A DNA stretch of 64,000 bases from contig WPIO01000020.1 of assembly GCA_009760855.2 (NCBI GenBank), positions 4,192,001 to 4,256,000 of the forward strand, read 5' to 3'. Source of the DNA: Cristatella mucedo. Taxonomy: Eukaryota; Bryozoa; Phylactolaemata; Cristatellidae. Below, piece by piece: positions 52,831 to 64,000 of this stretch (within the stretch, counting starts at the first letter, position 1; every line of letters begins with the position of its first letter). The translations under genes were made by a program, and so were the position numbers. The notes under the pieces were generated by a model, which did not search any database, was not told the DNA's origin, and saw nothing but the letters and a program-made list of their open reading frames with translations.

Positions 52831-53079
52831 ATCCACCGACTCCGAAATAAATAGAGTGCATATAGAAATATGATGGAAACCATGAGAGATCGCCTAACTT
52901 GAAGACGTTCAAAATGAAGCGAAAAAAGTACCAGTTATTCGTGCCATTTTCCGTACCATTCGCTCCTCTTTCCGAGTAATTTTTCATTTGCTTAGTTGCA
53001 AAAACACAGGAAATTGTATCGATAACATATTTACATCCTTTCCAGAAAATATAAAGTGAATAGAAAACGAACTTGCCCA

Positions 53080-53636
53080 CTCATTGTGATAAGCAAAAAC
53101 TTATTAATAGAGATATTATAACATTATTTGATATTGAACGTAATTCAGTACGAGCAATTACAGTCAATATAGGAAATTCGGGATCGACTTAAATGTAGCT
53201 TTGATTTAAAAGCAGTCTTCAAAATTATTTTTTTTCAAAATTATTTTTTAAAAGCTTACGAAAGATGTATGAAGCATACGAAACATAGCTTATCAGGCGA
53301 ATTTTTCAATCGAACAGCAGTTTGAACAGCTGGTAATTTATTTTGGAGCTGAAAAAATTTCACCGAAAGAAGGTGAAGCTGAGCGTAACTAACTGATAAT
53401 CACAACCGGCTAAATGACCCAGATCGCTTCCACGGCATTAGATGCTGCGAGCACACAATTTCTTCTAATACTGCAAAAATCTCGTTCCAGCACCATTTCT
53501 GTGTCTCTGCTCTTCGAAGACGACAGTTTTGTGACAATATTCTAGTAGCAGGTTCTCTTAAAAAGAAACCAATTCATTATTTTCCATTCAATGGGTATCT
53601 CAAAAACAGAAATATTTGTTATTTAGGATACAGAGC
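53080..53636. other. Presumed 3'UTR and downstream region of the receptor-like gene
   Basis: No ORF with motifs. It is AT-rich. A TTTATT (AATAAA on the - strand) occurs at about 53336, some 300 bp downstream of the stop, a possible poly(A) signal. Confidence 0.3.
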
Positions 53637-55064
53637 TCATTGAATTTCTGCAGTACCCACATGAGAGAAGAAAGATATTCCATACAGATCATTTTCAACC
53701 ATGGGTATGTGTGCATCTGAATCACCCACTGCATGGTGTTTGGCAACAAAATGCACTTTGCTATGCGTCTCGGCCGACTGCGTTCCCGAAGAATCAGCAT
53801 TACTGAAATCAGCGTTTAAAGCATCACATAGCAGAGGATGATTTGGTAAAGGAAAAGTTGTACGAGCTTGAGTTGCCGGTGCAGCTAGACGTTGCCGACG
53901 AATGAAGACTATACCTGCAATCAAAGCTGACACGAAGGCTACAGCAGCAGCTGCCGATAGTCCTGCTACCAAACTAGTGTCGGCCCGAGCGGAACCATTT
54001 CCAGTTTCACCGTCCAAGCGGTTCCCAGTATCGTTGGATGAGGGTTGACTTCCAATCTCTATTTTCACAGTGAAACCAGTCCAATTATTCTGACTGCAGC
54101 TTCCGAAACTGTATTGAAGAGTTGACTGTTCTTCTGTTATAAAACTGTAAGTTTCAATATTCCTAAAGCACTTATGCTTGTAGCACAGACGTTCACAACT
54201 TTCAGCTCTGGGAGCAGCCAGCACTGTGAGAATGAGCTGGTCGGACGGTGAGGCTGCCACGATGCTGATTGTGTAGTTATTTCCTTCTGAGCATTTCATA
54301 ATTTTCGGTTGGATCGCGGCATACTTCGAATCGGGAGCGAATACATAATGAACATCATTAACCACGACAGCACTGCTATTAGAGCTATGTTGACACAAGT
54401 TGGTAGTAGATGGTGCTACGAAAGCGACAGTAAATGAGCCATTAGTATCTGGAGCACCAAGGCGCTTCAGTAAGAACAAGTAGATAGACAGCTTTTTGCT
54501 GGCCCACACATACTCCGCATCAGCTAAGTTGCATATGTAGCCTGTCCTAGTGGTTCCCACGAGGAGAGCAAGCGATGAAGCAAATGCATTACAGACTTGC
54601 TCTGGCGGCTCAAGTTGCACACCGTCGATCCTTAGCAGAAGCAGCCTGGGTGGCGCCGGCAAAGTGTGAGTAGTAGCTTGGTTGGAGGACAAGGTTGATA
54701 TGTCCATCATACAAGCACGATTTTTTTTGACCCAGATATCGGCACGACAGCACGAACGAACTGCCAAGAGTTATTCGCTGTGAGGTTAATATTGATGTTG
54801 CTATTCAAGCACCTGGACAAATCCGATGAGCTTAATAGGCTTAATGCAGTCGAAAAGCAACAAGCCTTCAATAAAAGAGCTGTCAAAGTTGAAAACTTTG
54901 AACTGACAGCCGCAGGCTCGTCTTCTCGCCAGTGGATCATACTGGTCCACTGATACAAGGCGTGTGCTGCAGGCTTACCGGTGGTTACGGTACCGGGTCG
55001 GGTGAGCACCAGTTGCACACTGCAGCTATGCCTGTGGAAAGCCTCACAGGAAGCTCAGAGCAGA
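53637..55064 (-). CDS. Receptor-like single-pass membrane protein, terminal exon
   Basis: The main frame (54767-53637) is 376 codons. It has a luminal/extracellular part with several Cys pairs (CERLCYKHKC, CSQNNWTGF) and at least six NxS/T sites (NGS, NSS, NYT, NWT, NDT, NGS). A 25-residue membrane helix follows at residues 265-289 (GLSAAAAVAFVSALIAGIVF), then RRQR stop-transfer and an 87-residue cytoplasmic tail. A second frame at 55064-54729 continues it upstream (CLNSNININLTANN), joined across an A8 run at 54721-54728 by a one-base shift. The exon may start after a CTCTGAG acceptor near 55065. No signal peptide is visible, so earlier exons are missing. Family unknown; the paralogue at 48565 supports a real gene. 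Confidence 0.6.
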
Positions 55065-55299
55065 GACTGCCTGTGCGGTTTGAATGACGAAGCCGATTCC
55101 AAAGGCGGTAAGAACACGAACGGGCTGAATCAGGAAGTTGTGGTCGGTTCCAAAAAGAAAGTCGGTCAAGGTCGGTGCTCGTCATTCGTTTCTGGAATCC
55201 CCCGCCCAGCGGGCTCTTGTCCAACAGGAGGAGGGGAGTGGCGTTTGTAAAAGAGGCACGGCTGACGGCCGTTGTTTCTTCAGGCCACAAGAATTGCTA

Positions 55300-56130
55300 C
55301 CCGTGGGTCGCAAGTCATGAAGAGCATGATGATCGTATAATTAATAGCTTCAGAAACCGATGTTATGCACTTGGAACGCTCATTGTTAATCAACAGTAGT
55401 TCCTACCTACATCTGCTAAAGTAAAGTGAGACTAATCCATGTCCTCTAGTTATCATATCCTAAAGTTATATTTTCTGTATGCACTAATACATATAATCCT
55501 CAAAGTATTCTTAATATGTTTTTATTCTCTAACATTTATAAAATAAAATAATATGTATATAATATGTATCTTTAATAAATTAAATACCACCGTATTATTT
55601 ATTTCATTAATAATTATTATAGTTTTATTATATTATATATGTAGATATAGCATACCCTATTATTTCTATTCTAATATTATTTCTATTCTTCAGGAATCCC
55701 TAGATATCTAATGCTGGTCTGAGCCATAAAAGAAAACAGAATGACCTCTAAGCAAGAACGGTTTATACTGTAGGTATTCTGGATCTGGGAGACCGGGCTC
55801 TGGCTCAAGCCGATCGGGCGAGATCTCTCCCGGCATTTGAGCAAGGCATGCCGTCAGTGAAACGTGCCATTAATGAAAGTGCCGGTTGTGCCGTCGGTAA
55901 AATCGCAGCTCGCAGTGACCATATATTTACGATGCAGCTTCGGTTAAGCCGGTGGTTGTGTGATTCCTTGATCGTTTGTCAGTAAAAAAGAACGGCAGCG
56001 AAAGGATAATGCTGGTTCGTTATCATCACTCACCAGGAACAGCTGTTGGCACCAAAAGCAAGAATAAGGTGCGATTAGCTTGGCTACAGTAGCGAGAAAT
56101 TACTTTGGGTTGAAGGGCTAGCAGCGATTC
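55300..56130. other. No recognised feature
   Basis: 55430-55700 is strongly AT-rich low-complexity DNA; the remainder is unique-looking. Upstream exons of the receptor-like gene could lie here or beyond but none is identifiable. Confidence 0.4.
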
Positions 56131-56558
56131 TTGGTAGGTCAAAATGCCATACCAAATGTTACAACATCATCCTTTGCGTTTGATGTTGTAACGGGATCTC
56201 TCGACCCCAGCCCAGCCCAAGTGCACGGCGCACAGTCGCTTACCCGTTTCGCTTGTAGTCGACTCACAGTCTGCCAGCCACAGCTGCTAACCAGCTACGG
56301 GGCAAGCAACAACAACGCAGTCGCCTCTAGCAAGAGCCTACAGAGACAGTTTTTTCGTGAGTTGTGTAAATAACAATCACTAAAGCTCCTGTACAGCCAA
56401 CCAAACTTAGTACGCCTACAAACAAAGACTTTCTCCGCTTAGCCAGTGCACTCCATACTGACCTGACTCGGTCTGCCTATGCTGTGTGTGCCCTTAACAG
56501 CACAGCACCTACACACGCCGCCCTGCTCACCACTCTGGGCTACCGATGAGACAGTTAG
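56131..56558. other. Unrecognised; contains a short perfect inverted repeat
   Basis: TGTTACAACATCA at 56158 and TGATGTTGTAAC at 56182 are complementary. The second begins TGTTGTAACGGGATC, which could start an LTR, but no partner was found. An 80-codon + ORF lacks motifs. Confidence 0.3.
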
Positions 56559-57160
<602 letters not shown>

Positions 57161-57254
57161 CAATTTGATGTGTCTTAGAGCTGACTTACTCAGGATATCG
57201 GTTACTGAAACTGCGAGTACATTAGTAAAATCCAAAGCCCTCATTGCTGTCATT

Positions 57255-57930
57255 TCGTTGAATTGATGCTCACTGTTTGCCGGTCTACCGGCCTGTGCAA
57301 TCAGGCTCTTAATTTGGTGCAAAATCCTTCAGCTAGGCTTGTCAGTCGTAAGTGTGAAAGTTGCCACGCCACGTCACTTCTCACCGACCTGCACTGGCTC
57401 CCACTCAAGCAGTGCATCGATTTCAAGGTACTGTCGTTCACTTTTAGGTCCAGTCATTCTCTGGCTTTAGCATACCCACCAGAACTCCTAGCCCACCAAG
57501 ACTGGTATAGTGCGACCAACTTCTCTGATTCTAATGGTTTATCTACACCTCGTATAAGCTTCTTATTATTTGGCGACCGTGCCTTTCGTTCGCATGCTCC
57601 TAAAGCCGGGAACTAAATCCCGACTAACATCAGAACATCCCCTGACTTGATGACGTTTAAAAAGAAGCTAAAACGCACATATGTATCACTGCAGTTAGTG
57701 GATCCTTATGACTTCTCCTTTGTTTACTTGCATGTGTTGACACTGTGTATGCTGCCAATAACCACATTTGCATTCTGACCTTGTGCATAATCCTCTAACC
57801 ATTTTATGCTTGTTGACATTGTGAGTGCTCCCACTAACCATGAAATCATTTTTCCATTTCGGCCTATGAAAATTGCATAGAAAGTGATTACGTTCTCTGA
57901 GGCCGAAATAAAATGTATTAATGCTATTAT
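57255..57930 (+). mobile_element. LINE (CR1/L2-like) 3' portion
   Basis: The frame 57263-57616 encodes LNLVQNPSARLVSRKCESCH, SLLTDLHWLPLKQCIDFKVL, SHSLALAYPPELL and ISFLLFGDRAFRSHAPKAGN, the last segment of the RT ORF including the domain-final WN-like PKAGN. The 3'UTR and a diverged stem-loop tail (TGCATAGAAAGTGATTACGT, TCTCTGAGGCCGAAAT) follow. It abuts the end of repeat D. Confidence 0.75.
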
Positions 57931-57934
57931 ATAC

Positions 57935-59750
57935 TTCTATGCCATTTTTGAATGGTTCAATTTAAAAAGTGTTTCTGTAAATTATTACTGCAGACGGAGA
58001 CTTCATGCGAATTAATGGTTAAGAAGACGTCAGAGCTTTTTTCGTGAACAGTACAATAGTTTCGTCCTAAAGGGCCCAAATGTTGTAGCCGCGATCCTGG
58101 CTTTTGTGGTCCACATGCTCGCTTTCCCCCGTAGGTGGCATCTTCTCCTTACGTGGCATCGGTTGAACAACAATGATGCTTTTTTTAGGGGCAATGACCG
58201 CAGATAAATATTGCGTCATATATTTGTCAACAATGCCTCAGGGAAAAAATACTGTGCTGTGAATGTCTTCCATAGCCTGCGACTCTCAAGCAGCATGGAT
58301 CATTGGCTTCAAATGACCTTGCAACCCGAACCTTCTAGCCAGAGATGCAACTAACGAGTAAATACTACATTATTTCTACTGTAGAGCCATTCGGATATCT
58401 TTCTCTCCTCAGCTCCATTTCTCATGGCTCTATAGTCAGTCTCTTCGAGACAACTAGTTTCAGAGTCGTCCCTTGTACACGTCTAATGAATCCTTACCTC
58501 CTGAGAAAATGTGCCCCAATAATCCGTCTACACAAAATCTCGCACAGACGTTATATTTTTGACATTTCTGTTGAGTCAGCACGCACTCATAAAAGGCCGA
58601 GTGAAGAGAGTCGTTTATATTTACCGCTAGTCAAGACAGTCACGATTGTGTACAGGAAGATGAGACCACACTACGTATTTATTTCTCGTCTTTAGCACAC
58701 TAGCAAAACCTGAGTTCATACTAAACAGTGATTTACATATTAGAGTGATCAGGATTACGAGGACACCGCAGGGTCCATCTCCTCAAGGTTCAATTAAAGA
58801 TTGGGTGATGGCTCATTTTGATCACAGTAAGTATGGCTACCAATTTTTTCTCTGAAACCTTCAAAATTGTATAAAGCGATATTCTAGGAGGTTACTCGGT
58901 GCTTGCAATTGGTGGAGTTGGCATTTTATTAGCGCGAATGAGTTTTTCTCAGCAACGAAGAAAAAAATATCGGCCTCACAATTAAACGGTTAATATTTAG
59001 TAATGAAATCGCTAGTCCATATCGAGAAAATAGCTCATAGACTTTTTTGCAGTCCGACTGGTGATACTGTGGTTTTGAAGTACTCTAAGTGCAGATACGG
59101 AAGTAGTCTTTGAACTTGACTAGCTTTATGTAAGACCCAGACTTATTAAAATGGCGTTCAAGGCTGTGCTTTACCCAGTATATATTTTTAGTTTTTATAG
59201 CATTAAGGTTAGTCTTTGAGTTAGTAAAAGGACTGACGTTAGAGAAATTGCAGAGGTTTCCCAGATTATTTATTGTAATTGCAAGACGAGATAGCACTCC
59301 TATTCAGTAGCACCCAATATAAAGTCCGGACAAGTATTACTGATGGCACTCTCTTGGAAATCTTAAAAACGTCTCCTGTATTCGCACCTTTTTGACTTTT
59401 AATCCTCAGGGGAGTAAACGCGATACATAACTTAAATAGGGCTTCATAGAAATTACCGGTGGTGATTGTCCTTGGTGACCCACTTTGAGGTGCGACAGCT
59501 TAGTTTTGGCCTGATTCGCTCCATAGGGCTCATGGCCAATGGACTTTCCAATATCAATAAAGGCTTGGACCGTGGACCCTCAGTGGATCACTGGGTACCA
59601 TTTTCTTATACTTGGCTGTCACTTTGACAGTGAATAATACTCTTGTATGCATGTTTTGCTATTGTGCTAAAGGCAAGAAAGGAATACGAAGACAGTGCGG
59701 TCACACAACTCTGTAAAAAGCCGTGACCGTCTGGACTAGTTGTGAATATA
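57935..59750. other. No recognised gene
   Basis: A 116-codon + ORF at 58345-58695 and a 70-codon - ORF at 59085-59297 carry no recognised motif; others are shorter. AT-rich, unique-looking DNA. Confidence 0.4.
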
Positions 59751-59754
59751 AATG

Positions 59755-60150
59755 ACTGTTTCAACAAGCATAGCATGGTTAGAGACGATATTCACAAGCT
59801 CAGCTTGCAAATATGGTTAGTGGCAGCATGTGCAGTGTCAGCACGCATAAGCAGACAAACAACGAATCTCAAGGATTTACTATTTGCAGTGATATAAAGG
59901 TTCGTGGTTAGCTTCTTTTTACATGTCGCCAGGTCAGGGGACGACGTGACGTTAGTAGCGAGTTACTTCCAGGTTTTCGGAGCATACAAACTAAAGGCAA
60001 GGTATAAACAGAATAGGAGGTTCGTATGGCGTGTTGTTAGTTAACGGATTTTTATTCAGAGAAGCGAAGGCACGATGCCTAGCCTGGCGGGTCAGTTATC
60101 TGACAGGTAACCTGGAGCCAGAGAATCAAATGCATTAATCAATTTGGATG
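59755..60150 (-). mobile_element. LINE 3' region fragment
   Basis: The + strand GCATGGTTAGAGAC, CTTGCAAATATGGTTAGTGG, CAGCATGTGCAGTGTCAGCA and CATACAAACTAAAGGCAAGG are the reverse complement of the LINE 3'UTR and ORF end seen at 50890-51100. Confidence 0.65.
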
Positions 60151-60199
60151 TATTATCCCTTTCTTAACAACCCAGATTTGTAGCAGTAAAATATATTTA

Positions 60200-60201
60200 C
60201 G

Positions 60202-60276
<75 letters not shown>

Positions 60277-60386
60277 GCACGCACACACACACACACACAC
60301 ACATATACACATACTAGATGTTTATGTGTATGTATATATGAGGATATGTATACACACACATACACACACACATACAACACACACAC

Positions 60387-60437
<51 letters not shown>

Positions 60438-60455
60438 TACATATATATATATTCA
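60200..60455. repeat. (CA)n and (TATATG)n microsatellite complex
   Basis: (CA)n at about 60209-60271 and 60285-60300 with CGCA interruptions, then mixed CATA/TATA repeats to 60452. It ends at the LINE tail beginning at 60460. ORFs across it are artefacts. Confidence 0.95.
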
Positions 60456-60459
60456 TTGA

Positions 60460-60540
60460 CTGTAAAGTGCCTAGAAAGAGATTGAGTTCTCTGAGGGCGT
60501 TATATCGAATGTATTATTATTAGTAGTTGTTGTTGTATTG
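60460..60540 (+). mobile_element. LINE 3' tail
   Basis: TGTAAAGTGCCTAGAAAGAG, ATTGAGTTCTCTGAGGGCG, then ATTATTATTAGTAGTTGTTG. Stem-loop tail only. Confidence 0.78.
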
Positions 60541-60544
60541 CATA

Positions 60545-61475
60545 CTATGTGGCCTAGCTGAGCTTCAAACAGGGAGAGCTGGAGCTTGACCAGCAACCAA
60601 AAATCAAGCAAATAATAGAGAGAAATGAACACTTCAGGGACGGCTAGCCATTCTTGACATGTCCATTCGGGTCGGCCGTAAAGGTTAGAATTGACGTGTG
60701 CATTCATTCCTGTAACGGAACATTTGCAATGACTAATTAATGTGAGAAACCTAATTAAACAAATATGAGTCACTTTTTAGAATGATACAAATTTCTGGAC
60801 TTACAATACGTTAAGAAAAGGAGTGTGAAGACATCAAGGAAACTCATATTCAGATTGTAGATGGTCATATCTAAGCCTAATAATATTTTGGGAAGAATCG
60901 TCATTTAGGGTCGTCAGTATTTAGCTCATGAAGTTGGAAACCTGAAATTATACCCATGCTCTGTTCACTTTTGTAGTGGTAGAGAATCTTGTATATGCTC
61001 AACACACCATAGCATTGTTTGGAGCAGCGGCAGTTTACACGACTTGACCTGTGTGGATAAAACCAAATCCTCTCCATAAATTAATATTTGAAAATGCACT
61101 TCTAGCACCGAGATTTGAAATGACGGTTGATTTACTTTGAACCCTCACCAAAGTGTAGCTATTCAAAATTTGATAATGTATGTCACATAAATCCGTGCAT
61201 AGTGAGTTAATTGCTTGCTCTTCCTTGTATATTTTTGCTCCCACTGTTTGACTAAGTATAGCTGTGGCGCTCTAAAGTTACAGAGCTCATCAGACGAAAT
61301 AAGCTAACGTGACAAGTAGTATGCTACCTGGGCCGCTCCTCCCCTTCTGTGATGTGAACTCGGGGTTTCTGTCATCATACCGTGATCAGTCTACAATATG
61401 TATGCGCTTCTGTTAAAAAACTGACGCATTTCCTATTGCATTAATTATCAAGCCCAAGAGGCATCTACAAACATG
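60545..61475. other. No recognised gene
   Basis: ORFs of 69-100 codons on the - strand at 60471-60773 and 61035-61244 have no firm motif. The latter resembles the first residues of a LINE endonuclease only weakly (SNLGARSAFSNINL). Confidence 0.35.
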
Positions 61476-61479
61476 CAGT

Positions 61480-61640
61480 TGACGACCTGGTTTGGATCAG
61501 GGGCTAAGCTTCAATGACCGAGGTAAAGGTAATTGATGCAATAAATAACCGAGGCCGTGGGCTCACGCCCTGTGGCATATATGAAGAGCTTGAATGAAGA
61601 TTAAGTACTCTTAAGGCGATATGCAAATGAATTGTATTAA
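61480..61640 (+). repeat. SINE family A copy, degenerate
   Basis: GACCTGGTTTGGATCAGGGG (decayed A-box region), ACCGAGGCCGTGGGCTCACG (B-box region), then AGCTTGAATGAAGATTAAGT, ACTCTTAAGGCGATATGCAA and ATGAATTGTATTA correspond to the copy at 14375-14512 in the opposite orientation. Confidence 0.65.
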
Positions 61641-61689
61641 TTTTTCATTAAATCTCAGGAATTCATTTCTAGGAAACATAAAACTGTAA

Positions 61690-62212
61690 CTATTGAATCG
61701 AAAGCTCGTTGAATAGACAGTTCTACTGATTCATAGCTATTGAAGCATTAAGGAAAAATAAAATGCAAACTGTGATATCAGGCTAGTCAGTTGCACTTGT
61801 TTCGTTGTAAAGGGTCATCAGACAGATCAATCACTGACGGATGTCAGAAAAGCGAATTAGCCAGTGCTCGCGTTAGAATAGGCAGCGAGAGTTAGGACCT
61901 AAAGCAAAGGCTGCCAGTTCGTTCAGCTCAGTTGACACGCAAGGACGCCCTGAGCTAACAGTATAAAAGAGTGATAAGTAAGGAATGAAGATAGGCAATG
62001 TCTCTAGCCTGTGCGTTAAGTATGAATCCAAGGCATACCTGAATCAGGCTCGTTGACAAGGGTCTAACACCGTCTAAAACGGTTTGGTGCGAGTGAGTGA
62101 GAGGGGGAGAGTGATACAGACCAGTCTGTGACAAGTGAAAAGGCGCTAGTGCCTAAATTTACGGCGAGAAACAGCTAGCTGTGGGGTAGGCTGCACTGTT
62201 GTGCTTTGGTGG
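61690..62212 (-). repeat. Dispersed repeat D, right copy (inverted)
   Basis: Reverse complement of 56559-57160 with moderate divergence. It lacks the large microsatellite, and the outer end is GTTGTGCTTTGGTGG at 62212. The two copies face each other about 4.5 kb apart. Confidence 0.75.
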
Positions 62213-62460
62213 TTTTGTAGAACAGTGCTATGGTGACGGCAGATCTGACTCTTTCTTTATTACTCTCAAAGCGCACATACACGAGACCTCGATCGATCGC
62301 AGCGGACGAAGCGAAATATAACATGCATCAATGGCGTGACTCTGTCTGTGACTCTGCGGCCATTGCTTAACTATTGGCCCCAGGTGAGACATGGTCGTTA
62401 GTGTCATGGCGTTTCGTTAATTACAATAGCAGAAGCCGCAGGCACATACAAAATCGCTTC
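62213..62460 (-). repeat. Possible Gypsy-type LTR
   Basis: On the - strand it begins TGTATGTGCCTGCGGCTTC, resembling the start of the Gypsy 3 LTR (TGTTGTGTGTGCCTGTTGCT). It has an AATAAAG signal near its end (TTTATT at about 62255) and is preceded by TATTGGGGAAGCGA, a purine-rich run. The inner flank is not clearly retroelement coding. Tentative. Confidence 0.3.
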
Positions 62461-62464
62461 CCCA

Positions 62465-62915
62465 ATAGAAAATAGATTTCATAGTCAACTAGCTTGGCAG
62501 GTATGGGGGCGGCCCTCAGGTCTGGAAACTCGTGCAGGCATTGGCTCCCCGTGCTCTTCTCAGCTGCCTGCTCAGGCGGTGCCCTGTCCACCGAAATGTC
62601 GTTCAGGCTCAATCAGGATGGTAATTTAAACGTTAAAGAGTTCCGATCGGCTAGAATGTAGGCTACTCGACAGCCATTCGAACGAGGCAGTCGCCAACTC
62701 TGCCCATCGCGATCAGCCGGTCATACATGCAGCCCACCTTTAGGCAAAGCTGGGCCACAGCTTCCACTGTCAGGCGGTTTCCACAGGTCACCTCCATGCG
62801 AACCTCGATGGCCGGATCATGTTGCCTAGCGACGCGGCTACCTTCGGATAGTCTTCTAGCGCGCAGGTAAAATAAGAATAAATAGAAAACCGATCATGGG
62901 ACCGCGTGCTTAGTA
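62465..62915. other. Unrecognised; weak - strand coding appearance
   Basis: The - strand reads AQLCLKVGCMYDRLIAMGRV and DISVDRAPPEQAAEKSTG-like blocks with stops between. Possibly decayed gag, but no diagnostic motif. Confidence 0.2.
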
Positions 62916-62919
62916 GGTC

Positions 62920-64000
62920 GTGACGTCAACAACTGAGCAAACACACCACGTACTTACGCAGAGTGCAAGAGGAGACTTCGGCTCTCAGCAGAAAACGCGA
63001 ATCTTCAGATGCGCTCGCTCACCGCACGGGCTCCACGGGATGATCCGGCTCTGTAAAACCACTCCGTTTCACTCTTACGACCTAGTCATTCTCGGGGTTC
63101 CACTTCGCCAAGTCAATCTCGAAGCTGTGCTCCTCTGCGCTTTGCACATAACCGCTCTTGTGTGTGCTCTTCCCCACCGAAACCGCCTAAGTGCTTCGCT
63201 TAGCGGCAGTGAAGCTCTTGCAGCTTCACTCTCGGGCGGGCAGACTAGGCCTCGTCGCAGGCCTGGACCTGTCGCCTTGCCGTGGACTACTGTCTATGTC
63301 TCGGTGCTCCTCTGCACTCTGCACCTAGAAGCTCATGCGGGGGCTCTTCATCGCCGAGACACTTCGGTGCCGCGGCCTCTGAGATGGTCTCCGTCGCTAC
63401 TAAGCTCTCGCGGCTGCGCTTCTTCTCTGAGACGTCGTTTGCTCAGACCGTCTGCACCTTTTCGAAAGCTACTGTCGTCTTGCTGCTGACCGCTATCTCG
63501 CGGTGCTCCTCTTTACTCAGTGCCGAGGCGCTTTTGTGGGTGATCTCCACCCCAAGAAGCTCTGGCCGCTGCGCTCCCCGGCCGAGACGTCGCTCTCTCT
63601 CGCGCGCTCTTTGCAGCCGAGATGCTCTTCGCCGCTACGACGCTCTCGCTGCTGCCCTTCGCCGCCGAGACGCCGTTCGCTCGAGCCGCCTGCGCCTCGT
63701 CGCAGTTTACTACTGCCTCGCCACTGACCGTTATCGCCTCGCCGCTGGAAGCCATCATGCCTATCGTTCGTCTCCGGCTGCTGCCGCTGCCCACTTACTT
63801 TGTTCTGACACTCTTCGGCTGTGATGGCTACTATGTCGGAAGCGGTCTCATACCCACTTCCTTCACTGGTATTGCAGCCGGATAGCTGCGGCATCTGAAT
63901 GAGTTCCGCTCGTCAGTCTGGCTCTTGCGGGCAATTGATGGTAAGGGCCGACCGGTGATGAAGCTGTCTCGTTGCTTAGCTTTTTCCCGGTCTCGGCTCC
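62920..64000. repeat. CpG-rich, internally repetitive block
   Basis: Degenerate units recur: a GTGCTCCTCTGC(A/G)CT-type block at about 63128, 63303 and 63497; CGCCGAGACGxCG(T/C)T-type blocks at about 63435, 63580 and 63665; CTGACCG(C/T)TATC at 63486 and 63724. Long overlapping ORFs exist on both strands (up to 189 codons +, 125 codons -), as expected of GC-rich DNA. A CpG-island promoter with a minisatellite, or a low-complexity Ala/Ser/Arg-rich coding exon, are both possible. It continues past the window end. Confidence 0.4.

Noticed and set aside
53637-54767. Retroviral-type envelope gene
   Set aside because: It has a membrane helix, but no fusion peptide or furin-like site was seen, no adjoining gag-pol or LTRs, and an 87-residue tail; a host receptor-like protein fits better.
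60153-60523. Tyr/Ile and Cys/Val-rich ORFs
   Set aside because: Translations of the CA/TA microsatellite complex.
62920-63489. 189-codon + ORF as a gene
   Set aside because: Low-complexity Leu/Ser/Arg sequence read from a CpG-rich repetitive block, with equally long ORFs on the opposite strand.

Overview
The window is eukaryotic, almost certainly animal, nuclear DNA. It has GT-AG introns, tRNA-derived SINEs, CR1/L2-like LINEs, Ty3/Gypsy and Ty1/Copia retrotransposons, long dinucleotide microsatellites and CpG-rich blocks. Nothing bacterial is present: no operons, CRISPR arrays, rRNA or true tRNA genes were seen. A lophotrochozoan or flatworm-type genome is a guess from the retroelement types, not a demonstrated assignment.

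Host genes. One convincing complete gene lies on the + strand at 3387-13956. It is a five-exon core 1 beta-1,3-galactosyltransferase (C1GALT1 / T-synthase), whose phases join to an uninterrupted 349-residue type II Golgi enzyme. A CpG-rich block at about 120-1300 may hold its promoter. A second likely host gene is on the - strand at 53637-55064: the 3' exon of a single-pass, heavily N-glycosylated receptor-like protein of unknown family. A decayed, middle-deleted paralogue in the same orientation lies at 48565-49300.

Region by region. 1-14 kb: C1GALT1 with LINE and SINE remnants in its introns. 14-20 kb: LINE and SINE debris around a CpG-rich block at 17.1-18.8 kb with no recognised gene. 20-41 kb: a dense retrotransposon nest in which every LTR element that can be oriented lies on the - strand. 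It contains at least five Gypsy lineages or copies, one Copia fragment and an R2-like non-LTR fragment. Two Gypsy copies keep LTRs on both sides but have lost the nucleocapsid/protease part of their coding region; one of them shares an LTR with a second gag copy. 41-62 kb: AT-richer DNA with many short LINE 3' ends, a fold-back Tc1/mariner/pogo-like MITE at 46323-46474, the receptor-like gene and its pseudogene, and an inverted pair of about 520-600 bp repeats near 56.6 and 62.2 kb. 62.9-64 kb: a second CpG-rich, internally repetitive block.

How parts relate. The commonest LINE 3' end and one SINE family share the same stem-loop tail, so the LINE is the probable source of the SINE's retrotransposition machinery. 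Every retroelement ORF examined carries stops, frameshifts, deletions or altered catalytic residues, so none looks autonomous. I found no new multi-gene system. The best leads are the receptor/pseudogene pair, the LTR-sharing Gypsy array, the shared SINE/LINE tail and the fold-back MITE.
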